DNA of 64,000 nucleotides, taken from NCBI RefSeq assembly GCF_001895925.1, contig NZ_MPPI01000007.1:1-64000 (forward strand). The letters are read 5' to 3'. The notes beneath the pieces are model-generated. The model ran no database searches and was not told the DNA's origin. It was given only the letters and a program-made list of their open reading frames with translations. The position numbers and the translations under genes are program-made. Positions 44,439-53,399 of the stretch are shown here, in pieces. This stretch comes from Phormidesmis priestleyi ULC007. GTDB taxonomy: Bacteria; Cyanobacteriota; Cyanobacteriia; Leptolyngbyales; Leptolyngbyaceae. The first letter of the stretch is position 1. Each line of letters begins with the position of its first letter.

Positions 44439-45233
44439 TCACGCAGGATTGGAGTATGTGGCTTGAATCAAATCAGCGATCGCTTGAGGGGCTTCGATCG
44501 GCAGCAAATGTCCTACATTGGGGACAACTACTAATTGGGCATTGGCGGTTCCTGCGGAGTTGCGCTCTGTAAGCGGTGCCACAACTTCTTGCTGAAGCAA
44601 CGCTTGAGGAATCACAGCATCTTCAGCCCCCACGATCACGAGAACGGGAACCGTAATAGTGGTTATTGCCGCTGAAATGTCTTGTCGGCTGCCACATTCT
44701 AACCAGGCTTGCCACGCCTCTTGAGAACTGCGGAGATTGTCTTGAACGACTCGCTCGAAGGCATCCTCACTTAGGCCTTGAGCCGTAATCTTGTGAGCGG
44801 TTTCTTCGGCTGCCGATCGGTTTCCGTGAGTTTGCAGCAGACGCGATCGTTCTGACGCGGCGATCGGCTCTGGTGTTGGGGGTGAAGGAGCCAGCAAAAT
44901 CAGTGATTGTAACCCCGGCGGTTGAGTGGCCGCCAATGCAAGCGCAACTTTGCCGCCCATTGAGTGACCAACGAGAATGTAATGCTGGAGATCAAGCTGA
45001 CGAATCATTTCTGCAATGATAGCTGCAACGGCCTCTACAGTGCGTTCAACGATCGGTTCTGACTCGCCAAAGCCAGGCAGATCAGGCGCGATGCAGTGAG
45101 CCGTTTCTTGAAGTTGAGTGATCACCTCAGACCACGAGGCTGATGATCCTCCAAAGTAGTGAAGAAATATGAGCGATGGAGTTCCTTTTCCTCGTTCGAT
45201 AATATTGAGCTGATCACAGATCATTCGTTGCAT
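44439..45233 (-). CDS. Alpha/beta-fold hydrolase
   Basis: The 264-residue product starts at the ATG at 45233, which has a strong ribosome site (AAAGGGGTG); the frame extends to 45314 but without such support. It shows the oxyanion HYFGGSSASW, nucleophile elbow LVGHSMGGKVALAL, acid VGAEDAVIP and catalytic His in VGHLLPIEAP. It belongs to the broad esterase/haloperoxidase-like alpha/beta-hydrolases; the substrate is unknown. No signal peptide, so cytoplasmic. Divergent from the secreted protein gene at 45387. Confidence 0.9.
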   Translation of the reverse strand: MQRMICDQLNIIERGKGTPSLIFLHYFGGSSASWSEVITQLQETAHCIAPDLPGFGESEPIVERTVEAVAAIIAEMIRQLDLQHYILVGHSMGGKVALALAATQPPGLQSLILLAPSPPTPEPIAASERSRLLQTHGNRSAAEETAHKITAQGLSEDAFERVVQDNLRSSQEAWQAWLECGSRQDISAAITTITVPVLVIVGAEDAVIPQALLQQEVVAPLTERNSAGTANAQLVVVPNVGHLLPIEAPQAIADLIQATYSNPA

Positions 45234-45386
45234 ACTCACCCCTTTGACGTTGAAACGAGCAAACTGGCCGATCGGTTTATTTTTCAAAGTGACATAGCGT
45301 AACAGATTTGGCAACGGCAGTTAGAAGCCCCGATCGCTTGATTTAAGTTAGAACCATCATTCAAATGTTTCTAAACCGTTCAAGTT

Positions 45387-46511
45387 ATGACTCGCACTCA
45401 ACAAACCCTACTAAAGTCTCCTCGGCAAATGGCAGTCCTTGCGCTAACCGGGTTGATGCTCATGACCAGCACTGGAGTCTCAAACCAATCTGCAATGGCT
45501 TCGCACGTCTCTAAGCAGTCCTCTAATCTGGTCGCTGCTGAATCATCGGTGCAGTTGCCGCGATCGGTCGAACAAGCCGTTCGCCAAGATCTCTCCCAGC
45601 GGCTCAACATCCCACCACAGGACATCACGCCACAGGACATCACGATTGTTAGCTTTACGCCGCAAACCTGGTCAGACGGCTGTTTGGGTTTGGGAGGTGC
45701 TGCCGAAAGTTGCTTGCAGGCTCAAGTCGAGGGCTGGCGCGTCGAAGCCAGTGCCAATCAGCAGACTTGGATCTATCGCACCGATAAAACTGCTAACGTG
45801 ATTCGGCTAGAGCCTCAGTCAACGGCTAGATTGCCCCCGATCGTCAGCCAACGGTTGCTCCGCCAGGTGGCAAAAGATGTGCGCGTTCCAGTAGCTCGAT
45901 TGCGAATTGCCGAGGTGAAATCTGCAATTTGGGATGGCTGTCTAGGCATCTTTACGCCGGGGCGAGGCTGCACTAAAATTGCTCTGCAAGGGTGGCAGGT
46001 GATTGTCGCGGGCAACAAGCGCAGTTGGGTTTATCACCTCGATCAAGACGGAAATCGAATGGCTCAAAATCCTACCGCAAGTGGCAGTCGAGGCGGTTTG
46101 GTGCCTGCGTTTATTTTAGAGGAAAATAAGCCTCCGATCGAGCCGAGTGTGATTTTTCGATCGATCGTTAGCGGCGATTTCACTGGCAAAGTCACACAGA
46201 TTACGCTAACGACAGATGGTGCCATTACCCAGTCGATTATGGCTCCTAATATTCGCTCTCGCCCAGTGGTGATCAAGCGATTGTCTCAGCAACAGATTGA
46301 GCAGTTTCAGCAGGTGCTACAAGCGCAGCGATTTCTCAATCTTAATGGTCTAAACTATCTCACTGAGGCAGTGTTAGCTGATTATCCCACGACCACACTG
46401 CAAAGCGCGGGGAGCCTGACTCAGTATGTTGATTTAGAGACAACCCATCTTCCTAAAGCGATGCAGCAGGTGATTCAGGCATGGACAAAACTGGATACTT
46501 CAAAAAATTAA
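45387..46511 (+). CDS. Secreted protein with two repeated WxDGCLG domains
   Basis: The 374-residue protein has a signal peptide (about 1-38). Two homologous modules follow: TPQTWSDGCLGLGGAAESC...GWRVEA near 92-125 and VKSAIWDGCLGIFTPGRGC...GWQVIV near 175-210. Each has a conserved W-DGCLG and a second Cys likely to form a disulphide. The C-terminal part (about 260-374) is a distinct beta-rich domain (FTGKVTQITLTTDG). The family is a cyanobacterial hypothetical group. The stretch 45616-45645 repeats CACAGGACATCACG in tandem (QDITPQDIT). Confidence 0.75.
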   Translation: MTRTQQTLLKSPRQMAVLALTGLMLMTSTGVSNQSAMASHVSKQSSNLVAAESSVQLPRSVEQAVRQDLSQRLNIPPQDITPQDITIVSFTPQTWSDGCLGLGGAAESCLQAQVEGWRVEASANQQTWIYRTDKTANVIRLEPQSTARLPPIVSQRLLRQVAKDVRVPVARLRIAEVKSAIWDGCLGIFTPGRGCTKIALQGWQVIVAGNKRSWVYHLDQDGNRMAQNPTASGSRGGLVPAFILEENKPPIEPSVIFRSIVSGDFTGKVTQITLTTDGAITQSIMAPNIRSRPVVIKRLSQQQIEQFQQVLQAQRFLNLNGLNYLTEAVLADYPTTTLQSAGSLTQYVDLETTHLPKAMQQVIQAWTKLDTSKN

Positions 46512-46580
46512 ATCAGTGCTGCCTCAAGTGAGAGAAACAATCGGGTGATGGCGACTAGGTTTCAACACACCAAAGATGCT

Positions 46581-47417
46581 TCATTTTGCAACTCGACTCG
46601 CATTGAGGACGGCAAGCAGCGCAACCCCCACATCCGCAAGCACTTCTTCCCACAGCGTTGTAAGCCCGAATGCACCCAGCAAGATGAAAAACGCCTTGAT
46701 CGCCATTGCCATGACAATGTTTTGAATCACAATTCTGTGGGTCTTTCTGCCCATTAGAATCGCCTCGGCAATTTTGGATGGAGCATCGGTCATGATCACG
46801 ACTGCCAGTGTGTCTAAGGATCGTGGATTAAATAACCTGTAAAAGTCCTCTGATTTGTCATCGCCGAGACTTTTGCCCCCTAAATCCCCCACGAGTGAGG
46901 GACTTTGAAACCAGAGTCTTAGCTCAAAGTCCCCCAGAATGAGGGATTTAGGGGGCTGAAGCGACCCAAACGCAGCGACAAAGATTGGTGTACACCGTAG
47001 CTCCTTAGGGAGATGGCGAGAAGTTACACCTTAATAAATCCACGTTCCTAAGTAGGTTGAGCCTTTAACTAAAATGCCGCGTTTAGCCGCACCGCCAACA
47101 CCACCAAAATAGCCAAGCGGAATACTAATCACTAACCCACAAGGACAAGAAATGACAAGTAGAACTAAAGCGTTATAAACCCAATGAAAGCGATCGGCAT
47201 CGATCGGATTAGTCATCAACAAGGGCGGAATGATTGCCACTGCTAATGAAAGAAAGACCACGATCGGAGTATAAACTTTGGCGAATTTGCGGATAAATTT
47301 CTCAGTTTCGGCTTTCTTGCTGCTGGCGTTTTCGACCAGTTCTAAAATCCGAGCGATCGACGACTCGCCAAACAATTTGGTCGTTTTGATTGTGAGAACA
47401 CCGAATTGATTCATCAT
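46581..47417 (-). pseudogene. Decayed CadA/ZntA-type metal P-ATPase
   Basis: Two pieces of one gene remain. 47417-47031 encodes the end of the actuator domain (GVLTIKTTKLFGESS) and the metal-binding membrane region with SCPCGLVISIPLGY and KGSTYL. 46813-46581 encodes the C-terminal membrane part (AVVIMTDAPSKIAEAI...FADVGVALLAVLNA-type ending). CPCGLVISIP is typical of Zn/Cd/Co transporters. Between them the phosphorylation site DKTGT and the whole nucleotide-binding domain are missing, and a 239-bp MITE sits at the junction. The N-terminal HMA domain and first helices are missing too, yet an SmtB-type operator precedes the remaining ATG. It cannot pump metal. Confidence 0.85.
46814..47052. mobile_element. 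CTAAG-flanked MITE, copy D, in the ATPase relic
   Basis: The 239-bp element is bounded by CTAAG at 46814-46818 and 47048-47052. Inner ends are GATCGTGGATTAAATAAC and, reversed, GAACGTGGATTTATTAAGG. The core palindrome with CCCCCTAAATCCCCCA lies at about 46869-46957. No coding potential. It lies precisely where the phosphorylation and nucleotide domains of the ATPase gene have been lost. Confidence 0.8.
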
Positions 47418-47433
47418 AGTACCGCATTATCTT

Positions 47434-47455
47434 AATATCTGAATAGATGTTCAGA
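47434..47455 (-). promoter_or_regulatory. SmtB/ZiaR-type metal-responsive operator
   Basis: TCTGAA (47438-47443) and TTCAGA (47450-47455) form a perfect 6-bp dyad with a 6-base spacer. Read on the minus strand it is TCTGAACATCTATTCAGATA, close to the known cyanobacterial SmtB operator (TGAACA-N-ATTCAGATA type). It is 20-40 bp before the first ATG of the ATPase relic. ArsR/SmtB-family repressors release such sites on binding Zn. No SmtB-like gene is in the window. Confidence 0.65.
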
Positions 47456-47516
47456 CGTTTTTAAATATATGTAGAGCATTGGCAAGCGAGTCAAGATTTT
47501 GTCAATGCTTGTGGTG

Positions 47517-48428
47517 CTAATTTCTAGAGGTTCGATCTAAGGTCTGGTCATCCCAGGATAACGGATCTTCTAATGGCTCTAAGTGCGTGAGAACATGAGT
47601 TCCGGGAAGGGTTTGCGCGATCGCCAGCTCAACTTCTTCACACAAATCATGACCTCGCTGAATTGTCCATTCTCCGGGCACTAAGACGTGAAAGGAGATG
47701 AAGCGACGCGATCCGGCAACTCGTGTTAACAGCGCATGAAACTGAATTCCCTTTTCTTGGTAGGGCATGAGGAGATCCATGATTACTCGTTGTTCATCGG
47801 CAGGTAGCGATCGATCCAGCAAGCCCGAACCCGTTTCGCGAAGGAGCCGAAATCCTGCCCAAATAATATTTGCTGCAACAACTAACGCAATGATCGGATC
47901 AAGAACCAGCCAACCCGTTAACTCCACAACCAAGATTCCAATCACCACCCCTGCTGAAGTCCAGACATCGGTTAACAAATGATGGGCATCGGCACGTAAA
48001 GTAATCGATCGTAACCGTTTCCCCGCTCGTAGCAAGATAACAGCAACGCCGCCGTTGAGCGCAGTCGCCGCTAGTGATAGTGCAAGTCCTAACCCGACTT
48101 GCTCGATCGGCTGTGGGTCAAACAGTCTTCCCCATGCAGCAATGGCAATGCCAACAGCAGCCACCATAATTAAGGCACTTTCCAACCCGCTCGAAAAATA
48201 TTCAGCTTTAGAATGCCCAAAGGCGTGTTCGGCATCGGGCGGTTTAGCGGCAAAGGAGAGGGCCCAAAACGCGACAAGTGCTGCAATTAAGTTGATTCCC
48301 GATTCAAGTGCGTCTGATAACAAGCCGACCGATCCGGTTAGGAAGTAAGCCGATGTTTTTAGGGCGATCGTGACAATCGCGGCGACGATCGACAGAACAA
48401 TATAAGAACGGGCAGATTTTGTACTCAT
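47517..48428 (-). CDS. Cation diffusion facilitator (CDF) metal transporter
   Basis: The 303-residue protein has six membrane segments and a C-terminal cytoplasmic domain. Typical CDF motifs are LLSDALESGINLIAALVA in helix 2, FGHSKAEYFSSGLES after it, and RADAHHLLTDVWTSAGV in helix 5 with the HxxxD metal ligands. Helix 2 has Asp followed four residues later by Ser, not Asp/His, so metal choice (Zn, Co, Fe, Mn) cannot be read off. It should export divalent metal in exchange for protons. It stands upstream of the operator and ATPase relic. Confidence 0.9.
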   Translation of the reverse strand: MSTKSARSYIVLSIVAAIVTIALKTSAYFLTGSVGLLSDALESGINLIAALVAFWALSFAAKPPDAEHAFGHSKAEYFSSGLESALIMVAAVGIAIAAWGRLFDPQPIEQVGLGLALSLAATALNGGVAVILLRAGKRLRSITLRADAHHLLTDVWTSAGVVIGILVVELTGWLVLDPIIALVVAANIIWAGFRLLRETGSGLLDRSLPADEQRVIMDLLMPYQEKGIQFHALLTRVAGSRRFISFHVLVPGEWTIQRGHDLCEEVELAIAQTLPGTHVLTHLEPLEDPLSWDDQTLDRTSRN

Positions 48429-48730
48429 TCCCGTAGCCTACTGTGAGATTTGCCAACAAAAATCAAACTTCTGGTTCATTCACAAATCTTTAGTTCATCT
48501 ATCTCAGGTAGCATTCTAGGTTGAGTAAATCATCAACTTAGCAAATTCTAGAGCTGATCGTTTTCGTCGATTTTTTACAAACCTCTTCGTTTTTTACGAA
48601 TCCAACTTAGATTCGTCCGCGTATATACCTGCGTATGTCTTCTTAGAACAGCGACCTTTTTTCTGAGAATGTTTTCAGAATGCTGTTTCCGAGTTCACAT
48701 CAAAGATGAAGAGTGTTAAAGAGGGTAACT
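48429..48730. other. Intergenic region between CDF and DUF4331 genes
   Basis: No gene. The 302-bp, AT-rich divergent gap carries promoters for both sides. Visible structures are a near-direct repeat TTTTTTACAAACCTCTTCG / TTTTTTACGAATCC (48570-48602) and the inverted repeat TTCTGAGAA-TGT-TTTCAGAA (48660-48679), either of which could bind a regulator. The ribosome site GAGGG lies 5 bp before the DUF4331 start. Confidence 0.45.
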
Positions 48731-50002
48731 ATGAGAATTAGTGTTCGGGGTATCGTTTATACCCTGATTAATCAGAGCGGCTCTTTCCTAGAGAACTGCG
48801 CCCGCGATCGTGTGGTTGCCTTTATTAGGCAGACCCTTGAGCAACTGACTAAACGCTGGGTTCGCATCACTGGAATCGGTGCGATCGTGTTGTTGACGAT
48901 GTTTTTTAACTCAGCCCTTCCTGCTAGGGCTTCGGATCACCAAGATACGACCTTTTTAGCTAACAAGCTGACCGCCGCCGATCTCACCGATCTGTATGTG
49001 TTTGAGAGTCCTAGCGATCCCAACAAAGTTGTCTTAGCAATGGACTTTGACCCCTTGATCACGCGGGGTGAGGTCAGACCATTTGACCCTGCTGTTCTCT
49101 ATCAATTTAAGATTGATAATACGGGTGACAATGTTGAAGATTTAGTGCTGCAATTTCGGGTGAATGGCAGAGGACGCAAGCAATCTGTGTCGGTGTTTGG
49201 CCCCGGTCGCCCTCGCAAAGTTGGAACTGAGTCAACGCTGGTAGGCGCAACGGGTGTCGGTGCTTTGAATCAGGCGTTTTCGACCCGCAAGGGGTTGAAA
49301 GTTTTTGTTGGAACGCGCAAAGATCCCTTCTTCTTTGATCTAGAGCAGTTCTTTAAGATTTTGCCCGATCGTAACTATCAACTTCAACCCAACCCTGGCC
49401 CACCGCTTACAGTCGTCTCGTTTCGACCGCCGGGTCAAGCCCAAGATACGCTTGCTCCGTTTAATGTTCACTCGATCGTGGTCGAGCTACCCAGACATCT
49501 TCTAGGAAAAGGGAAAATTGGGGCGTGGATGACCACCAGCGTTCAGACTCCTAAACTCAGAAGCGGCAACTATGCCCAGATTGAGCGGTTAGCAGTTCCA
49601 GCGCTGAATGAACTGTTTATGGACTTTAAAGCGCATAACAACAGTAACCTTAAGACCCCGACTGGCGATGCTGGCAATCAATCTAGTTTTATTCGCACGT
49701 TTGTGAAAACGATCGGACGACCCCAAGGCATTGCAGATGCAGTTATTTCTGTCGCGATTCCTGATGTTATCAAAGCCGACTTGTCTAAACCAACCGGGAG
49801 CTATTTTGGCACTCAGTTAGGTCAAAACTTTGGCGGCAGACGACCCAAAGACGACGTGATTGATGTGACGGCATCAGTTGTTTTTGGTGACGCAGTGACT
49901 GGAATTAAAGACGGTGCCATTCCTGCCTTGACCAGTGACAACGTGGGTGCCAATGATGCCAACTTTCTGCCCAAATTTCCTTATTTAGGCAACCCCCTTT
50001 AG
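48731..50002 (+). CDS. Exported DUF4331 protein
   Basis: The 423-residue product (ATG at 48731, ribosome site GAGGG; an in-frame GTG lies at 48713) has an N-terminal hydrophobic export signal (about 49-67, ending ALPARA). The DUF4331 domain follows: SDHQDTTFLANKLTAADLTD, YVFESPSDPNKVVLAMDFDP, DPAVLYQFKIDNTGD and DDVIDVTASVVFG near the end. The domain is of unknown function; members are often beside TPR and metal-transport genes, as here. It heads a group of six same-strand genes to 54007. Confidence 0.85.
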   Translation: MRISVRGIVYTLINQSGSFLENCARDRVVAFIRQTLEQLTKRWVRITGIGAIVLLTMFFNSALPARASDHQDTTFLANKLTAADLTDLYVFESPSDPNKVVLAMDFDPLITRGEVRPFDPAVLYQFKIDNTGDNVEDLVLQFRVNGRGRKQSVSVFGPGRPRKVGTESTLVGATGVGALNQAFSTRKGLKVFVGTRKDPFFFDLEQFFKILPDRNYQLQPNPGPPLTVVSFRPPGQAQDTLAPFNVHSIVVELPRHLLGKGKIGAWMTTSVQTPKLRSGNYAQIERLAVPALNELFMDFKAHNNSNLKTPTGDAGNQSSFIRTFVKTIGRPQGIADAVISVAIPDVIKADLSKPTGSYFGTQLGQNFGGRRPKDDVIDVTASVVFGDAVTGIKDGAIPALTSDNVGANDANFLPKFPYLGNPL

Positions 50003-50078
50003 AGGAACGATCGCGCTAGGGGCACGGCATGTCGTGCCCTCATGTGAATTTGTTACATTCACAAATCAAATTGGTATT

Positions 50079-51434
50079 ATGACTCGACGATCGCTAGGGC
50101 TATTTTGGGGACTAGTTAGCTTAATTGTGTTGTTATTAGGACAGCCATCTACACTCTCGTTAAATATGGGTGGAGAGCCATTTTCTGTCCGTCAGCCGCA
50201 GGTTGAAAAGACCTCAGATCTGGTTTTTCCCGATTATCTAGAGCGCGATCGGATCATCAACAACTACGAGCAGCAGGTGCGCCAATCTCCTGATTCCTTT
50301 CTGCTTTTGCGATTGCTGACTGATCAATATCTCAAGCGCTTTCGAGAACGGGCAGATGTAGAAGACTTGCTCCGTGCCGAACAAGCAGCCCGACGATCGT
50401 TGGCAATTCAACCCCGTCAAAATGGAGTGGCTTCGATGCTTCTCGCTTCAACGTTGCTCTCTCAGCATCGGTTTCAAGAAGCTTTGCAAGTCGTCACCGA
50501 GGCTCAAAAATCGGCGTTAGGAGATGTCAGTTTAGCCGCTCTCAAAGCCTCGATTCAGATGGAGTTGGGCGACTATGAATCTGCCCGTCAATTCTTGCAA
50601 ATGACTGATGAATCAGATGAAAACTCAGGTCACAGTGCGGTACTTGCCCGATATTTAGAGTTAACCGGACACTTATCATCGGCGCGGCAACTGATGGACT
50701 CAGCCATGCAGCAAATGGACGGGTTCTACACAAACCCAGCCGAGACTCGTGCTTGGTTTCATGTTCGGGCTGGAGATTTGGCATTTGTAGCTGGCGATTT
50801 CACCCAGTCTGAGCAGCGATATCGAGAAGCGATCGCTCTCTTTCCTGACGATGTGGCTGCGTTTACAGGGCTGGCTCGACTCTATGCTGCACAGCATCGC
50901 TGGCAACCAGCGCTAGAGTCCGCTAATCAGGGGATCGATCGGGTGCCCATCGTCGAAACGTTGGCATATAAGGCAGACGCTCAACAAGCGCTTGGAGACT
51001 GGCAGGGAGCCGCCGCCACCGCAGAACTGATCGAAGTGGTGGCACGTCTGAGTCAGGTTAAAGGCATCTACGATCGTGCCTTAGCCGTCTACTATCTCGA
51101 CCACCGTATCCACTTACCCGAAGCGTTAGAGATTGCTCAACGAGAAGTTGCCCTTCGAGATGATATCTATGCCGAAGATACCTTAGCTTGGGCAGCCGCC
51201 GCAAATGGGCAATGGCAAGCCGCACAACGAGCAATTCAGCAAGCGACGCGCTATGGCACCGAGGACGCGCTGCTGCGGTTTCATCACGGCATAATTGCAC
51301 TGCACTGCGGCGATCGCGAGACTGCCATTCAACAACTGAGCGAGGCGCTGCGTCTCAATCCTCAATTTCATCACAAATATGCGGCTGAGGCGCGTCAAGC
51401 TTTAGCCAACCTATCACCCTCTGAAGTGGAGTAA
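50079..51434 (+). CDS. TPR protein with N-terminal membrane anchor
   Basis: The 451-residue product (ATG 50079; the frame is open from GTG 50034) has a signal/anchor (about 5-22, LGLFWGLVSLIVLLLG). Roughly nine TPR-like helical repeats follow, e.g. ARQLMDSAMQQ, FTQSEQRYREAIALFPDDVAAFTGLARLY-type and TAIQQLSEALRLNPQ. TPRs mediate protein contacts. The gene is 76 bp after DUF4331 and 2 bp before the next gene, so it is likely co-transcribed with them and may organise the complex formed by these exported proteins. Confidence 0.8.
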   Translation: MTRRSLGLFWGLVSLIVLLLGQPSTLSLNMGGEPFSVRQPQVEKTSDLVFPDYLERDRIINNYEQQVRQSPDSFLLLRLLTDQYLKRFRERADVEDLLRAEQAARRSLAIQPRQNGVASMLLASTLLSQHRFQEALQVVTEAQKSALGDVSLAALKASIQMELGDYESARQFLQMTDESDENSGHSAVLARYLELTGHLSSARQLMDSAMQQMDGFYTNPAETRAWFHVRAGDLAFVAGDFTQSEQRYREAIALFPDDVAAFTGLARLYAAQHRWQPALESANQGIDRVPIVETLAYKADAQQALGDWQGAAATAELIEVVARLSQVKGIYDRALAVYYLDHRIHLPEALEIAQREVALRDDIYAEDTLAWAAAANGQWQAAQRAIQQATRYGTEDALLRFHHGIIALHCGDRETAIQQLSEALRLNPQFHHKYAAEARQALANLSPSEVE

Positions 51435-51436
51435 CA

Positions 51437-51781
51437 ATGCAACGACGTTTTTATGGATTTAACAGCCCGTCTGACATTGCAGTGATCTTTGGCGAAATTC
51501 AAACGATCGAGGATCTGTGGCAACTAGAGTTTGACCTCAAGGTGGCAGGGACAAATCTCACTTATCTAATTCAGAGTGCGCCTGGGGTGTTTGTGATGGA
51601 TTGTATTGCAGGTACTCAAATAGAGCGCTATGTGTTTATGACCTCGGAGGCAAACGAACAATATGGGGGACTGACTGAGGCAGAGCTGGCTAAGGTAAAA
51701 GGCTTCGAAGTGCTGTCAGCCTCAGAGCCTGAGTTGCTGTTTAAGGAACCGAAGCGTACTCACTTATCTCTTCTCAACTAA
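51437..51781 (+). CDS. Conserved hypothetical protein in the NicO group
   Basis: The 114-residue soluble protein begins MQRRFYGFNSPSDIAVIFGE and has a beta-rich middle (FDLKVAGTNLTYLIQSAPG). No signal peptide, membrane segment or known motif. It starts 2 bp after the TPR gene and ends 10 bp before the NicO gene, so it belongs to the same transcript. Confidence 0.65.
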   Translation: MQRRFYGFNSPSDIAVIFGEIQTIEDLWQLEFDLKVAGTNLTYLIQSAPGVFVMDCIAGTQIERYVFMTSEANEQYGGLTEAELAKVKGFEVLSASEPELLFKEPKRTHLSLLN

Positions 51782-51791
51782 TCAGATTGTT

Positions 51792-53333
51792 ATGAAAACT
51801 TTGCTAAAGTGCCTAACTGCGATCGCTCTCGTCTTTCTCTGGATGCCTTTTGCAGAGGCACATCCGCTCGGCAATTTCACCATCAATCACTATGCAGGGC
51901 TGCAAATTTCGCGAGATAGAGTAGGGATCGACTATGTTCTAGACATGGCTGAGATTCCAGCTTTTCAGGAGATTCGTCAGCTCGATCGCGATCGCAACCA
52001 CAAAGCAGATGCGATAGAAACTGTTGATTATCCGGCTGATAAATGCCGTGAGATTCATTCTGATCTAAATCTGCGATTCAACAAAAAGCCGCTAGCACTC
52101 TCTCTAAATCGCTCAAGTGTCGAATTTCCTCCTGGAGTGGGCGGGTTGGAGACTCTACGGCTGACTTGTGGGTTTGAAGGGGCGATTAGCGCAAAGCGCA
52201 ACTCCGCAGGAACCGCGCCGGGAAAACTGCTTAACAACGCATCACCGAGTACGATCGAGTTTGAAGACACTTCCTACCCGCAGCGTCTGGGCTGGCGTGA
52301 AATCACGGTGTCGTCTAACGTTCCGGTTGGGGGCAACTTCATTGCTTCTAGCCTGACAAAACGCCTGACAGACTATCCATCTGATCTGTTGAGTAGCCCG
52401 CTCAATCAGCGCCAGATTTCTTTGACAATTAATCCGGTTTTGCCCAGTCATCAATCCATCGCGCGATCGCCTACACAGCTTTCTAGTCCAACAAGTCAGG
52501 TATTGAGCGGCAGAAGTAATGATGCCTTCACTCGCCTGATCACTTTAGAAGAACACAGCCTTCCTGCAACGTTGCTTGCTCTAGCGATCGCGTTTGTGTG
52601 GGGTGGCTTACACGCGCTGTCTCCAGGTCATGGCAAAACGATCGTGGGTGCCTATTTGGTAGGTTCTCGCAGCAAAGTTCATCACGCCCTTTTTCTAGGA
52701 CTCACCGTAACGCTGACTCATACCATTGGTATCTTTGCGTTGGGGCTAGTGACGCTTGGCACCTCTCAGTTTGTCCTAACTGAGGAATTATATCCTTGGC
52801 TAAACGTAATTTCTGGTGTGCTAGTCACAGGAATTGGACTGAATTTGTTGATTCGTCGATCGCGCATTTCTCAACTCTTCCAAAAATCGATGTCCGAACC
52901 GAAACACGATCATGGTCACGAACATTACCACAATCATGATCACACTCATAGTCACGATCATCATCACAATCACAATCACGGACATTCTCATCTGCCGCCC
53001 GGTGCTGATGGTTCTCCGATCACCTGGTCGAGCATTTTAGCACTCGGAATCTCAGGTGGGTTGTTGCCGTGCCCTTCGGCATTAGTGGTGTTGTTAAGCG
53101 CGATCGCGCTGGGTCGAATCGGCTTTGGGCTGGCATTGGTGTCCGCGTTTAGTTTAGGTCTAGCAGCAGTTTTGACCGGAATTGGATTAACGCTAGTCTA
53201 CGCCAAAGATTGGTTTGAGCGACTGCCCCTTCAGGCATCTAAAAGCAAATTGTTTCCGGCGATGAGTGCCTTATTTATGACGCTGATTGGTTTAGGCATT
53301 ACGACAAAAGCGCTATTCGATCACACTTTATAA
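51792..53333 (+). CDS. NicO-family nickel/cobalt transporter with His-rich loop
   Basis: The 513-residue protein has a signal peptide (about 1-24), then an exported N-domain of about 240 residues with an EF-hand-like loop (LDRDRNHKADAIE, about 63-75). The NicO membrane domain follows: WGGLHALSPGHGKTIVGAYLVG, TLTHTIGIFALGLV and GGLLPCPSALVVLLSAIA. Between helices lies a loop with over 20 His (HDHGHEHYHNHDHTHSH..., about 380-402), a likely metal buffer. RcnA-like members export Ni/Co, others import; direction cannot be told from sequence. Confidence 0.88.
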   Translation: MKTLLKCLTAIALVFLWMPFAEAHPLGNFTINHYAGLQISRDRVGIDYVLDMAEIPAFQEIRQLDRDRNHKADAIETVDYPADKCREIHSDLNLRFNKKPLALSLNRSSVEFPPGVGGLETLRLTCGFEGAISAKRNSAGTAPGKLLNNASPSTIEFEDTSYPQRLGWREITVSSNVPVGGNFIASSLTKRLTDYPSDLLSSPLNQRQISLTINPVLPSHQSIARSPTQLSSPTSQVLSGRSNDAFTRLITLEEHSLPATLLALAIAFVWGGLHALSPGHGKTIVGAYLVGSRSKVHHALFLGLTVTLTHTIGIFALGLVTLGTSQFVLTEELYPWLNVISGVLVTGIGLNLLIRRSRISQLFQKSMSEPKHDHGHEHYHNHDHTHSHDHHHNHNHGHSHLPPGADGSPITWSSILALGISGGLLPCPSALVVLLSAIALGRIGFGLALVSAFSLGLAAVLTGIGLTLVYAKDWFERLPLQASKSKLFPAMSALFMTLIGLGITTKALFDHTL

Positions 53334-53399
53334 CCTGAACAAATCACGTCAAAAGCAACGAGAGAATTAGTTGATTAAAGTCCTCAAATAGAGACAGTC

